The translations under genes were made by a program, and so were the position numbers. A stretch of DNA of 64,000 nucleotides from Cephalotus follicularis (taxonomy: Eukaryota; Streptophyta; Magnoliopsida; Oxalidales; Cephalotaceae), in assembly GCA_001972305.1 (NCBI GenBank), contig BDDD01002396.1, forward strand, positions 116,930 to 180,929, given 5' to 3'. Shown piece by piece: positions 25,144 to 35,343 of the stretch (position 1 is the stretch's first letter; each line of letters begins with the position of its first letter). The notes beneath the pieces were generated by a model. That model made no database searches, was not told where the DNA came from, and was given only the letters and a program-made list of their open reading frames with translations.

Positions 25144-25147
25144 ATAG

Positions 25148-25159
25148 TGGTATCAGAGC
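25148..25159 (+). other. Primer binding site of E4 (tRNA-iMet type)
   Basis: TGGTATCAGAGC lies 4 bp after the 5' LTR end. It is the standard complement of the 3' end of plant initiator methionine tRNA used for minus-strand priming. Confidence 0.9.
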
Positions 25160-25308
25160 ATCTTCCATATATGCTTAGCTAGGATATTATCCTCAGTAAT
25201 TAACCGATTAAAGAAGTAACTTATTCAATCTAATGAATTCCTTGGTGATTAACGAATTGTTTCCTTGAGATGGTTACTAATGACATCTTTCCATATAGGA
25301 ACAAAATA

Positions 25309-26460
25309 TGGACTCAAGGAGGACACGTGCTAGAGCTAGAGCTGCTAGAGCAAATGCCCCCGAGGAGGCGAATGTTCTGCAAGGGGTGAATGTTCCCCAA
25401 GATGAGAGAGATCCGATGACCCATATTACGGATTACTTTTAGCAGCAGATGGCCTTTAATGCTGCCAATGCAGAGGAGATGCGCCAGTACTATGCGTAAG
25501 CTCGACCGCGACACGGGGTTCCTTGTCATTGCCCGCGTGAAGATGTGAATTCGTTTGGGAGGAATCTTGAAAGGTTTATGAGACAAAATCCCCCCAGTTT
25601 CAGGGGCGAGTTGGATGCTACCATTGCTGAGAGGTGGTTGAAAGACCTTGAGAAAATCTTTGAGGTGATGGACTGTACGGACGATCAAAAACTGAAGTTT
25701 ACTGTATACCATATTTGGGGAGAGGCCAGTCACTTGTGGGAGATGGTCAAAGCAAAGTGGGAGTCTCGAAGGATCACTAGCACTTGGGATAGGTTTCAGA
25801 CAGAGTTCCTAGAGACCTATGTCCCTCAGATGGAACAAGAGCGATGGGAGACGAAGCTCTTGGAGTTGATATAGGGAGAGATGACGGTGCCAAAATATCA
25901 GGCAAGGTTCATGGAGCTAGCCAGAAATTCACCCTACCTGGTGGCTGATGATATGAAGAAGATATGGAGGTCTTTGAGGGGTCTGCGACCAGATCTTCGG
26001 TCAAGAATCAGAGCTATGGAACTGGGGACTTTTTTGGAGGTCGCTCAGAAAGTGAGACTACTGGAGAGTATATCCAGTGAAGATTGAGCTGAGAGGGCCC
26101 GCACACAACAGAATAAATAGAGTCCTACACAATCCAGGCTAGCATCATCAAAATGGCAAGACAGTGGTTCTCTGACGAAATCGTCCAATAACAAATCTCA
26201 GCAGACAACTTCTCAGGGTTCTCCCCTCTAGGGGAGTAATGCTAGGTCCAGAGGCTATTTCCATTGTGGTCGGATGGGTCACCAACAGAAAGATTTCTAG
26301 AAGTACAATGGATGGTGCTTGAGGTGTGGGGTACCTGGTCATTCCTTGAAATACTGCCCCAAGAGTTTGATGACAGTACCGACGGGACCTGGGAGTAGTA
26401 GTGGTACGACAGCTGGGCCGTCACAGCGGAGAGATACTGGCAAGGGTATCGCGAAAGGTA
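25309..26460 (+). pseudogene. E4 gag (broken)
   Basis: Begins MDSRRTRARARAARAN, close to the E8 gag start at 53692. The conserved retrotransposon gag core lies at 25545-26087: FMRQNPPSFRGELD, AERWLKDLEKIFEVMDC, WGEASHLWEMVKAKW, ARFMELARNSPYL, GLRPDLRSRI. Two CCHC zinc-knuckle relics follow (YFHCGRMGHQQKDF with C lost at both ends, and CLRCGVPGHSLKYC at about 26310-26355). In-frame stops occur at about 25439, 25497, 25872, 26085 and several later places. The gene would encode the capsid-like protein of the particle if intact. Gag and pol share one frame with stops between. Confidence 0.87.
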
Positions 26461-27929
26461 GAATTTTCACTCTCACTCAGGAAGAAGTGCCATAGTTGAC
26501 TTCTGTTGTTGGAGGTACCTTGTATATCCGTGGTTTTTCTGCTAGAGTATTGATGGATCCTGGAGCATCTCATTCTTTTATTGCCTCACGTTTTTCATCA
26601 TGCTTGGATGTAACACCTGACTGCTTGCCATATGTGCTTGACGTGAGTACACCTGCTCGAGATTCCATGTGTACAGATTTTATATATAGGGGATGCAAGA
26701 TGTCTATGGCGGATGTTCCACTGTATGCAGATTTGATTATTTTACCCATTCGTGACTTTGATGTCATTCTGAGGATGGAATGGTTGTCAACCCATCGTGC
26801 TCGTATGGACTGCTACAACAAGACTGTGGATTTTTGTCTGCCCAACCGAATGACATTTCAATTCAAGGGAGACAAGGGGTTTTCTGCGCCAATTATATCC
26901 TTCATTGGTGCATTGAACTATCTAGAGAAGGACTACGAAGGATATTTGGACTATGTGATTGATCAGAGGAAGGAGAAAGGTATGAGTATTGAAGAAATTC
27001 TTGTTGTAAGTGCATTTCTGGATACGTTTCCTGCAGACTTACGATCTTTACCACCGAAGAGGAGTATGGAGTTCGTTATTGATCTTGTGTCGGGAACGGT
27101 TCCTATCTTTAAAGCACCTTATCGGATGGCTCCTGCTGAGTTGAGGGAGTTAAAGTTGCAGTTGCAAGATCTGATCGATAAAGGATTTGTCCGGACCAGT
27201 GTTTTTCCGTGGGGTGCGCCTGTGTTATTTGTCAAGAAGAAGGATAGGTCAATGAGGCTTTGCATCGACTACCAAATGTTGAACAAGGCAACTATTAAGA
27301 ACAAATACCCCCTCCCGCACATCGAGGATTTGTTCGACTAGTTGCAAGGGTCAAGGGTGTTTTCCAAACTCGATTTGAGATCGGGTTATCACCAGCTGAG
27401 AGTAAGGGAAAGAGACATTGAGAAGACTGTCTTCCTGACGCGGTATGGTCACTATGAGTTCCTGGTGATGCCCTTTGGTGTTACCAACGCCCCAGCGACA
27501 TTCATGTCATTGATGAATGATGTATTTCGACCATACCTAGACCAGTTTGTTATGGTGCTTATTGATGACATACTTGTGTATTCAAGGAGCAAAGAGGAGT
27601 ATGCGTACTACTTGAGGTTAGTACTACAGATCCTCAGAGAGCACCGATTGTACGCCAAGTTTGGCAAGTGTGAATTTTGGCTTGATCATGTGATCTTTCT
27701 TGGTCATATTGTATCTGGAGAAGGCTTGATGGTGGATCCGTCAAAGACTGAAGTCATGCTGGACTGGCCACAACCGAAGAATGTGACGGAGGTGCGTAGT
27801 TTCATTGGATTGGCAGGGTATTATAGGAGGTTCATTCAGAACTTCTCAAGGATTGCTGTACCTTTGATGAGACTAACCCAGAAGAAGACTTTTTTCATCA
27901 GGGATGAAGATTGTGAGGTCAGCTTTTGA
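26461..27929 (+). pseudogene. E4 pol: protease and reverse transcriptase
   Basis: The protease reads [19 protein letters not shown], with P between the active-site D and G where S or T is usual. The RT follows: [54 protein letters not shown], a stop at 27339, then [28 protein letters not shown], the catalytic [12 protein letters not shown], and [14 protein letters not shown]. The two long frames are 26496-27341 and 27342-27929, with only that stop between. Typical Tekay-like order. A further stop at 27927 separates it from RNase H. Confidence 0.9.
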
Positions 27930-28448
27930 GAGATGAAGAATAGGTTGGTTACTTCACCTGTCTTGGCATTACCTGAGGGTAATGAGGGTTTTGCAGTCTA
28001 CAATGATGCATCGGGTAAGGGCTTGGGCTTTGTGTTAATGCAGTGGAGCAGAGTGATTGCATTTGCCTCGAGGAAGTTGAAGCCTTATGAGGAGAAGTAC
28101 CCGACGCAAGATCTTGAACTGGCAGTGATTATTTTTTCTCTTCAAAAATGGAGGCACTACCTGTATGGGGCACAATTTGAGATCTTTACGGATCATAAGA
28201 GTTTGAAGTACCTGTTCTGCCAGGATGCACTGAACATGAGGAAACGAAGGTGGGTAGAGTTCTTTAATGACTATGATTGTAGCGTTCAGTACCACCCAAG
28301 GAAGGAGAATGTGGTCGCCGATGTCTTGAGTCACAAGGCCATGATTGCCAATACGATGGTGTCGCAATGGAAGATGTTGGAAGACTTCCAAGAGTGGACT
28401 TCATCCTTACAGTCATCGGGTATTTTTGTGGCTAGCATCAGAGTATAG
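27930..28448 (+). pseudogene. E4 pol: RNase H
   Basis: An open frame of 171 codons with the RNase H signatures EGFAVYNDASGKGLG (catalytic D), [32 protein letters not shown] and QYHPRKENVVADVLS. It is intact across the domain, but the flanking stops mean it is not expressed as a normal polyprotein. Confidence 0.88.
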
Positions 28449-29572
28449 CCAGCATTGCTTGATGAAATAAAGAACGCCCAAGCACATGATCCTGAATTGC
28501 AACATATTCGGGAGAATCTGGACTAGGAGTCTGATTTTCGGGTACATGCCGATGGTATTCTGAGATTTCGGGGAGGGTGTGTCTACCGGATGAACACGAA
28601 TTGAAGAGTGAGTTACTCTATACGGCTCACAAGTCTCGGTACAGTATCCATCTGGGTAGTACCAAAATGTATCAGGATATGAAGAAGATTTACTAGTGGT
28701 CAGGTATGAGATTACCGAGTATGTTGCGAAGTGTCTGATTTGTCAGCAAGTTAAAGCTGAGCACTAGAAACTGACAAGATTATTGCAGTCGTTACGAACG
28801 GAAGTGGGAACCCGTAACTATGGATTTTGCTTCATTATTCCCACTGACTAGAGATCATCACAATGCCATGTGGGTTATCGTGGATAGACTCACGAAGTCA
28901 GCTCATTTTGTTCCCACTCATGTCACGGATTCAACAAGCAAGTTGGCCCGATTGTATGTCAAGGAGATTGTGAGGTTGCACGGTGTTCCCATGAGTATTG
29001 TTTGTGACAGGGATTCGATCAACACTTCCAACTTTTGGAAGAGGTTTCAGACACCTTTTGGGAAAAAGTTGAACCCGAGCATTGCCTTTCACCCACAGAC
29101 CGATGGGCAGTCAAAGCGTACCATCCAGACCTTGGAGGATATGCTTCAAGCCTGTGTTATGGACTTCGCAGGTACTTGGGAGGACCATATTCCCCTGATA
29201 GAGTTTTCATATAACAACAGCTATAACTCCAGTATCTGTATGGCTCCATACGACGCTCTGTATGGGAGGAAGTGTAGATCACCCGTTTGTTGGGATGAGG
29301 TCGGTGAACGACTGTTGCTTGGATCTGATCCCGTGGAGGAGACCTCGGAGAAGGTCAAAGTAATCAAGGAGAAGCTGGTTGCTGCTCAAAGCCGGCAGAA
29401 GAGCTATGTGGACAGTGTCAAGAGGAGGCCCTTGACTTTAAGTGTTGGTGATCATGTGTTCTTAAAGGTTTCACCATGGAAGAGCGTGCAAAGGTTTGGG
29501 AAGAAGGGCAAGTAAGCTCTGTGCTATATTGGTCCTTTTGAGATTCTGGAGAGAGTTGGGCAGGTAGCCTAC
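28449..29572 (+). pseudogene. E4 pol: integrase, truncated by E5
   Basis: The zinc region (28449-28800) is frameshifted, with LICQQ at about 28735-28752. The catalytic core is open at 28820-29515: MDF (D), IVDRLTKSAHFVP, CDRDSINTSNFW (D), FHPQTDGQSKRT. The catalytic glutamate is lysine (codon 29114-29116), which would abolish strand transfer. FLKVSPWKSV and GKKGK lead to GPFEIL and VGQVAYC, where the E5 LTR begins. The chromodomain, 3' LTR and everything beyond are absent. Confidence 0.87.
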
Positions 29573-31101
29573 TGTTTAGCATGAAAATGTGTTGTTTTGA
29601 ATGATTTATTGGTGATATTTTTATGCTTGGAATAGACTACTTTGGTTATGTTATGTTGATTTTCAGGTACAAGAGCAAAAGAGCCAAAGTGCATGAATAC
29701 TACCAAAAGTTGTGCAAATTGGAGCTTGAAAGAGTAACGATTTAATAATTGACAAATTCTGCAGACACAGAGTAAAAAGCGTCGATGTCTTTAATAGGGA
29801 TCGATGTCTTTTCTGGGTTTGTAGTGAACGCATCGATGTCTTTTGTTGCGAATCGATGTCCTTTCTGGGATTGCAGCCTGCCTTCAAATGCTATGAGAAA
29901 GACATCTTTTCTGGGTTTGTAGTGAACGCATCGATGTCTTTTGTTGCGAATCGATGTCCTTTATGGGATTGCAGCCTGCCTTCAAATGCTATGAGAAAGA
30001 CATCGATGTCTTTCATCAAATGGATCGTCTTTGTGCAAATTCGACCTGGGGATTTTGGATCAAAACGCATCGATGTCTTTCATCAAAAGGATCGATGTCC
30101 ATCATTACGCTTATCTCAGCAAAAACAGTTTTTTACAAAACACGTCGACCTTCAACCAAAGGCGTCAACGTCTTCTTTTGTAGCAGAAATAGAAAGTTAG
30201 ATTTTTTGCTACATTTTGTGACTAGGATTGATTTATTTCCGTTTTTAATCAGTTTTGTAGTATAAAAACAATGCAAGGCCAGCCAAAATCGTATGGAGAG
30301 GCTAGTAAAAACCCTATTTTCTTCTTTATCAATTTTGGTTTTTATTACAATGTTTAGTAGCTAAACTCTTCAAAGTTTTAGGGAAGAACAAAGCCTAGAT
30401 TGTCATTGTTTCAATTCAGTGAATAAAAAGCCTTGAATATTTGATTTGTTCTTCAATTTTTCTGCCTTCGTACATACTTTGTCTGTCTGATTAAAATCCA
30501 CAAACATCTTGTCGGTGAAGTTGAAAGTTGGTGAATAAATGGTGATTAATTCAATCAATGGAGTCTATTCATAGAGTTTGTCACGACAAACACACTTCGT
30601 ATAGACCTAGAATGTCTACACATATGTCTTCCCGCCGTTATCATACTTAGTATAGACCTAGCATGACTACTCACACGTCTTGTCATCACCGTCGCACTCA
30701 GTATAGACCTAGCTGCCGCTGGTTATCAAGGTACAATCGTTCAATTAAATGGAATTGTTCAATGCAATCTATGGTGAGTTTCTATTCCCTAAAACCGCTT
30801 TTTAATTATATATTTTCTTCACTTTTAATCATTGTTTTGGTTAGTTTTAAAATTGCATACGTTATTTCTTGGTGTTTTATATTTAGTGTTCTTGATCATC
30901 AATGCTTTCGTTTCTTGTTTTGATTATTTAATTTATTTTGCATAATTAGGAGTAGTTTTTGATAGTTTATCTCAAATTTGGTATACTTCGCCTAGGTTGA
31001 ATAAATTATAACTAGTTTAATGTTTCCCTGTGTTCGACCCGTTACTGCATGATCCGTGCACTTGCGGCTATAAATTTTAAAACTTTCTTTTTACGTGAAC
31101 A
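29573..31101 (+). repeat. 5' LTR of Athila-like element E5
   Basis: Starts TGTTTAGCATGAAAATG and ends TTACGTGAACA, 1529 bp. The start matches the E5 3' LTR at 47592 (about 93 % over 207 bp by eye) and the sense start of solo LTR S3 (53607, minus). The end matches S3 at 52418, and the Athila-type primer site follows. TCGATGTC motifs are dense at 29776-30175, where an approximately 120-bp segment is duplicated (about 29815-30000). Confidence 0.88.
29776..30175 (+). repeat. TCGATGTC motif cluster in E5 LTR
   Basis: Some ten copies of (G/A)TCGATGTC(T)TT in 400 bp, including a perfect 18-bp palindrome at 29996-30013 (AAAGACATCGATGTCTTT). A segment with AGTGAACGCATCGATGTC and CTGGGTTTGTAG is tandemly duplicated. 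Comparable clusters exist in LTRs of the unrelated SIRE-like E6 and the Tekay-like E8. Confidence 0.85.
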
Positions 31102-31107
31102 AGTTTT

Positions 31108-31126
31108 TGGCGCCGTTGCCGGGGAA
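31108..31126 (+). other. Primer binding site of E5 (Athila type)
   Basis: TGGCGCCGTTGCCGGGGAA follows the LTR end by 6 bp. This is the primer site generally reported for Athila/Calypso-type elements and attributed to tRNA-Asp; the match is by memory of the family, not by search. Confidence 0.85.
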
Positions 31127-31568
31127 GCGTTTTAAATTAGCTTAAATTTATTCGACTGATTCGTAGTATTTATTTGTCTTTTTTATTTTCCTGTTTTTGT
31201 GTTCTTTTTTTATTTTGTTAGCTTTGTCTAATTAGGGAATTGCATACGCTTTAACAAACAAATTGCCATAATCTTTGCAGAAGCTTTAACAAACCCTGAT
31301 TTTTGCTAAGCTAATTTTTCTGCATAAGTTTTAATAAATTAGTTTAATTTAGGTCCTGATTGAAAAAAAAAACTGTGTTTTTATCTGTAGTTCAGGATTG
31401 CTTTAAGTTAGTTTTAATTTGTGATAGTTTATGACTGAGTGGGTACGTGGCAAAAACAACTGTCTTGAGCGAAGTAATCAGCAAACACAAATGGCAGACG
31501 AGTGACCACTTCAAACTCTTCCCGATAGATTCTATCCCACGAGGACAGCGCAACCATCCTGTATCCTG
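31127..31568 (+). other. E5 leader before gag
   Basis: AT-rich untranslated leader. A decayed N-terminal gag reading appears from about 31483 (QTQMADE, then a stop and FYPTRTAQPS). No other structure seen. Confidence 0.5.
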
Positions 31569-32890
31569 TTGCCTGCTCCTCAAGGGAACAATTTTGAGTT
31601 AAAATCTCAGTTCATTAGCATGCTCCCGCATTTTCATGGTTTACCCAATGAGGATGCATATCTCTTCCTTCGTGAGTTCGAGGAGGTATGCGCCCTCATG
31701 AAACTTCAACAACTCTCGGATGACGCAATCAAATTGAGTTTCATAAATTTTTCTCTGCAAGATGGAGCTAAAAAGTGGCTCTACAGTCTTCCCAATGGTT
31801 CTATTTCTACATGGGACCATCTCACTGTCTCGTTCCTAAAGAAATTCTTTCCGCTTCATAAAACCAATAAACTTAGGAACGACATTCTCCAGTTTCGTCA
31901 AAAACCCAATGAATGATTTTCTAGGTGTATGGAATGTTTTAAGGATCTTCTCTTAGAGTGTCCTCGTCATGGTTTGAATACTTGGCATTTGTGCCAAATC
32001 AACTACGAAGGCATCGACTACCAGACCAAGCAATTGGTCAAATCTATGTGTCTTGATGGGTTCACCTCGTACACCGATGAAAACGAGGCATGGAATTTAC
32101 TTTTAGATTTGGGTGAGCGAACTAGAGAGTGGGAGTCAGCTCAAGTTTTCTAGAGAGCTCTGCCGAGTAAAGGGCACGGTATAGAAGGAGCATTTGCTAA
32201 GTAGGCACAGCTAGAAAGTTGCCTAACTAGACTAGAGTCGCTACTTAGGGGTTCCCTGCAAGTAAATCAAATCAATCAAAACACCCCTATGTGTTCTTGG
32301 TGCCAGTCCCCAAATCATGTTTTTGAAGAATGCCAAATTTATATTGACAATCAATACTCTCCTGAGAATGTGTCCGCTATGAATCAATACAACCCGTATA
32401 GTAACACTTACAACCCAGGTTGGACAAATCATCAAAACTTCTCATGGAGTCATGGGCAAAACATAAGAGGACAATCAAACTTTTCGGGTCCAAATTCCAA
32501 TTTTTCTGGGCAGTCTTCTAGTGTTGGTGCCCCACCTTTAAATTTTTTGGGACAACCTTCGAGCTTCCCTAGCCAGTGGCACCACAGCAGACCTTTCCAA
32601 GGTTTTCCCCAAATTCGAATAATATTCGACCATCCTTTCCACCGCCAAATCAATTCTCCAATCAACAAACATCAGGTTTTTTGAACCAGAGGGAGGATAC
32701 ATCTAGGATTTCGTCGCTAGAAAAGAGCATGGAACTTCTTATGCGCATTGTGATGACTAGTCAGCATAACATGAAAAAACAAATTTCACAACTAGCATCT
32801 GCTCTACACGAAAGAGAAAAAGGAAAAATGCCTTCCCAACCTGACTCAAATCCTAGGACTGCCTTAAACCATTTAGCTCAAACTCAATAA
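31569..32890 (+). pseudogene. E5 Athila-like gag (broken)
   Basis: Athila gag signatures: FELKSQFISMLPHFHGLPNED, FLREFEEVC, LSFINFSLQDGAKKWLYSLP, TWDHLTVSFLKKFFP, ECPRHGL, KSMCLDGF. A zinc knuckle CSWCQSPNHVFEEC lies at 32292-32333, followed by an N/S/P/Q-rich tail (NFSGQSS, GPNSNFSG). Stops occur at about 31914, 32151 and 32202, and a frameshift at about 32577 moves the reading to 32576-32890 (SSLEKSMELLMRIV, QLASALHERE). The protein would be the structural capsid precursor; it is not expressible here. Confidence 0.88.
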
Positions 32891-33679
32891 CCATTAAACT
32901 TGAAAAATTTAGTTTCCTCCTCAGGTCCATCAAAACATGTTTTTGCCCTAAGGAGTGGAGATGAATACCATCCAGCGGATAAAACGAAAAACGCGAGCGA
33001 GCAAATGGAGGAATCCTTGGCACAAGAAAATTTACCAGAACCATTGGTTGACCCATCAGAGCAACCAACGCAATTAAAATCGCAAGACGAATGGAGGAAG
33101 GAGAAAGAGAATGAGAAAAAGAAACTGCCGGTGGAGGCGTCCGAGCGTTCATTTGTCCCACCAGCTCCCTTTCCAAAAAGATTGCAAAGCAAGAAAGCCC
33201 TCACAATGGAAAAGATCATCGAAACATTTAAGCAAGATAAAATTAATATTCCATTGCTTGAAGCCATTGAACATGTGCCCTCCTATGCAAAAGGCCTTAA
33301 AGACTTATGCACTAAAAAGAGGATCCTTCAAACTCCAAAAAGTGATTTCTTGGTGGCCAACATTAGTGCAATGTTTTCGCAACCCATGATGCGAAAGTAT
33401 AAAGACCCTGGCTGCCCGACAATCCCTTATGTTATTGGAAACACAAAAATCGAGCATGCCTTGCTCGATTTAGGAGCTAGTGTGAATTTGTTGCCATCAT
33501 CAATTTATGAGAAGCTTGGACTAGGAGAGTTACAATCGACCACGATGACATTGAAATTAGCGGATGGGTCTGTAAATGTACCGCGAGGAAAAATCAAGGA
33601 TGTGTTGATAAAGGTTGGTGAGTTTTTCTTTCCCGTCGACTTCGTCGTCATGGACACCCAGCCCGTTGCAAATCTAAAC
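32891..33679 (+). pseudogene. E5 gag-pol junction and protease, interrupted by E6
   Basis: The open frame 32900-33682 has a charged linker (KEKENEKKKLPVEA) and the Athila-specific block before protease (LLEAIEHVPSYAKGLKDLCTKKR). The aspartic protease is IEHALLDLGASVNLLPSS, with the catalytic aspartate codon at 33467-33469. The frame runs through VDFVVMDTQPVANL and stops at the E6 LTR start. The other half of the protease end (VILGRPFLATNNALINC) is at 43382. Only a few codons are lost between the two sides. Confidence 0.9.
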
Positions 33680-34694
33680 TGAATAAACTACAAGGGGGGG
33701 TGAATTGTAGTTTCTAAAAAAATCTAAACTTTTTCGCAATGAACTATATTAATAAGCAATCTCAATATAAACAAAAATGTAAAGAGATAGAGTTAGGGAG
33801 ATTTGCAAACACTAGTTTAGAGTGGTTCGGCCAAACTCTTGCCTACGTCCACTTTTCCCAAGGACCTCCTTGAGTTTCCACTAGTTCTCCGAATATAATT
33901 GCGGGTGCTATTCGGTACACCTTTGTGATTGACCTCAATCACTTACAATTCTCTTTGGGTTCACTCCCCAAATTCACTAGGGTTCACTCCCCTATTACAA
34001 TTGAAGTATAAAATGTAGTGTTTGTAGCTAAACCTCTCACAGGTTGGATATTACAAGATAATTGCTCAATTCAGTTGAGAACAAGAAAATAGCTTAAAAT
34101 ATGACAAGAAAATCTCTTTGAATTTGATTTGATCTTTTGTATGTTTGTTTATCTTGATGATGTTCTGCACTTTTTTTTCTGCACCTTCTCAGAGGTTTCA
34201 GTCTTCCTTTTATAGCTATAAAAGGTTTGTAGCCGTTGCTTGATTTGTGGAAGCTTTTGATTAATAAAACAGTAGTTGCAATCTTTGATTATGTCTCTGC
34301 TGGTATAAAGACGTCGACTTCTTTCAGAAAGACGTCGATGTCTTTGTAGCTGATAGACGTTGTAGTGCTTGAACTAGTCGTTCCTGTTTTCCCGGGTCTT
34401 GTCTATTTAAAAAGACGTCGACTTCTTTTCAGAAGGCGTCGATGTCTTTTCTGGGAAATCTCCAGGTATTGACAATCCTGTAACTTTAGGCATGAAAGGC
34501 GTCGATGTCTTCTTGGAAGGCGTCGATGTCTTTCTGTACGGACGTCGACTTCTTCCCTGAGAGGTCAATGTCTTTTGTCCTGCAGATAGTATATTTGCTT
34601 TGGTACTTATTTTGTAATTCCTTGCACATCAAGTAGATTTGTTAAATGCAAATATGTTATCATCAAAACAAGGATTGAGACTAAATAGTCAACA
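33680..34694 (-). repeat. 3' LTR of SIRE/Maximus-like copia E6
   Basis: On the minus strand it starts at 34694 with TGTTGACTATTTAGTC, preceded by the polypurine tract AAAAAGGGGGAGAT (34695-34708). This junction is characteristic of SIRE/Maximus-type copia elements. The lower end is placed at 33680 (TGAATAAACTAC on plus), where Athila protease reading stops; 33701 is a second candidate. It contains a cluster of gacgtcgatgtcttt motifs at 34308-34575. Confidence 0.8.
34308..34575. repeat. TCGA-core motif cluster in E6 LTR
   Basis: About eight copies of (G)ACGTCGA(C/T)(G/T)TCTTT, including AAAGACGTCGATGTCTTT at 34328-34345. That 18-mer differs at one position from the one in the Athila LTR at 29996. 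Confidence 0.85.
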
Positions 34695-35343
34695 ATCTCC
34701 CCCTTTTTAATGATGACAAAAATTTGCTCAAAAAGGCAAGAATTAAAGTGATACCAATTTAAATATATAAGTGAATATCAAATAGAGATATCTTTTGCAG
34801 AGTTTATATTTAGTATGCAATATTCAACTAAGTCATAATCTGTGCTTCCTTGACATTTTTTCCAAAAAGTGAGTCATTTCTCCAAGTTACCATTAACTTG
34901 AGAGTTTAAGCACTAAACTTTCCTTTTGTTCTCCCCTTTTGATAGTAACATATATTTTGAGCTTATTCTCCCCCTTTTTTGTATAGCATCAAAAAGTACT
35001 ACAAAAAGGCAGAAAATGTTAGCTCCCCCTTAATATAAGGAAGGGTGAAAAGAGAGAGTATAGGCATATTGCAAAGATAATCAAAGTATCGGCAATGAAT
35101 ATTAGACATCAATTGAATAAAAGAGGTCATATTGAATAAATAAAACCACATTTATGCAACATATTATATCATCAAACTCATTCATTCAATACCACAATTG
35201 TATAAATCAAAAACATAAACATCATTTCATGAAATTTAAACATTTCATTAATATCAAAAAAAACATTGTCTTTTACAAACAGAAATTCATAAAGAAAAGT
35301 ACAAATCAAGGTTCACAATAACAAAAAAACAGCAACAAAACAG
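34695..35343 (-). other. E6 3' untranslated region and polypurine tract
   Basis: 649 bp of AT-rich, gene-free sequence between the extra ORF and the 3' LTR. Several CCCCCTTTTT-like tracts (for example 34975 and 35025) resemble repeated polypurine tracts on the minus strand, common in SIRE-type elements. Confidence 0.65.
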
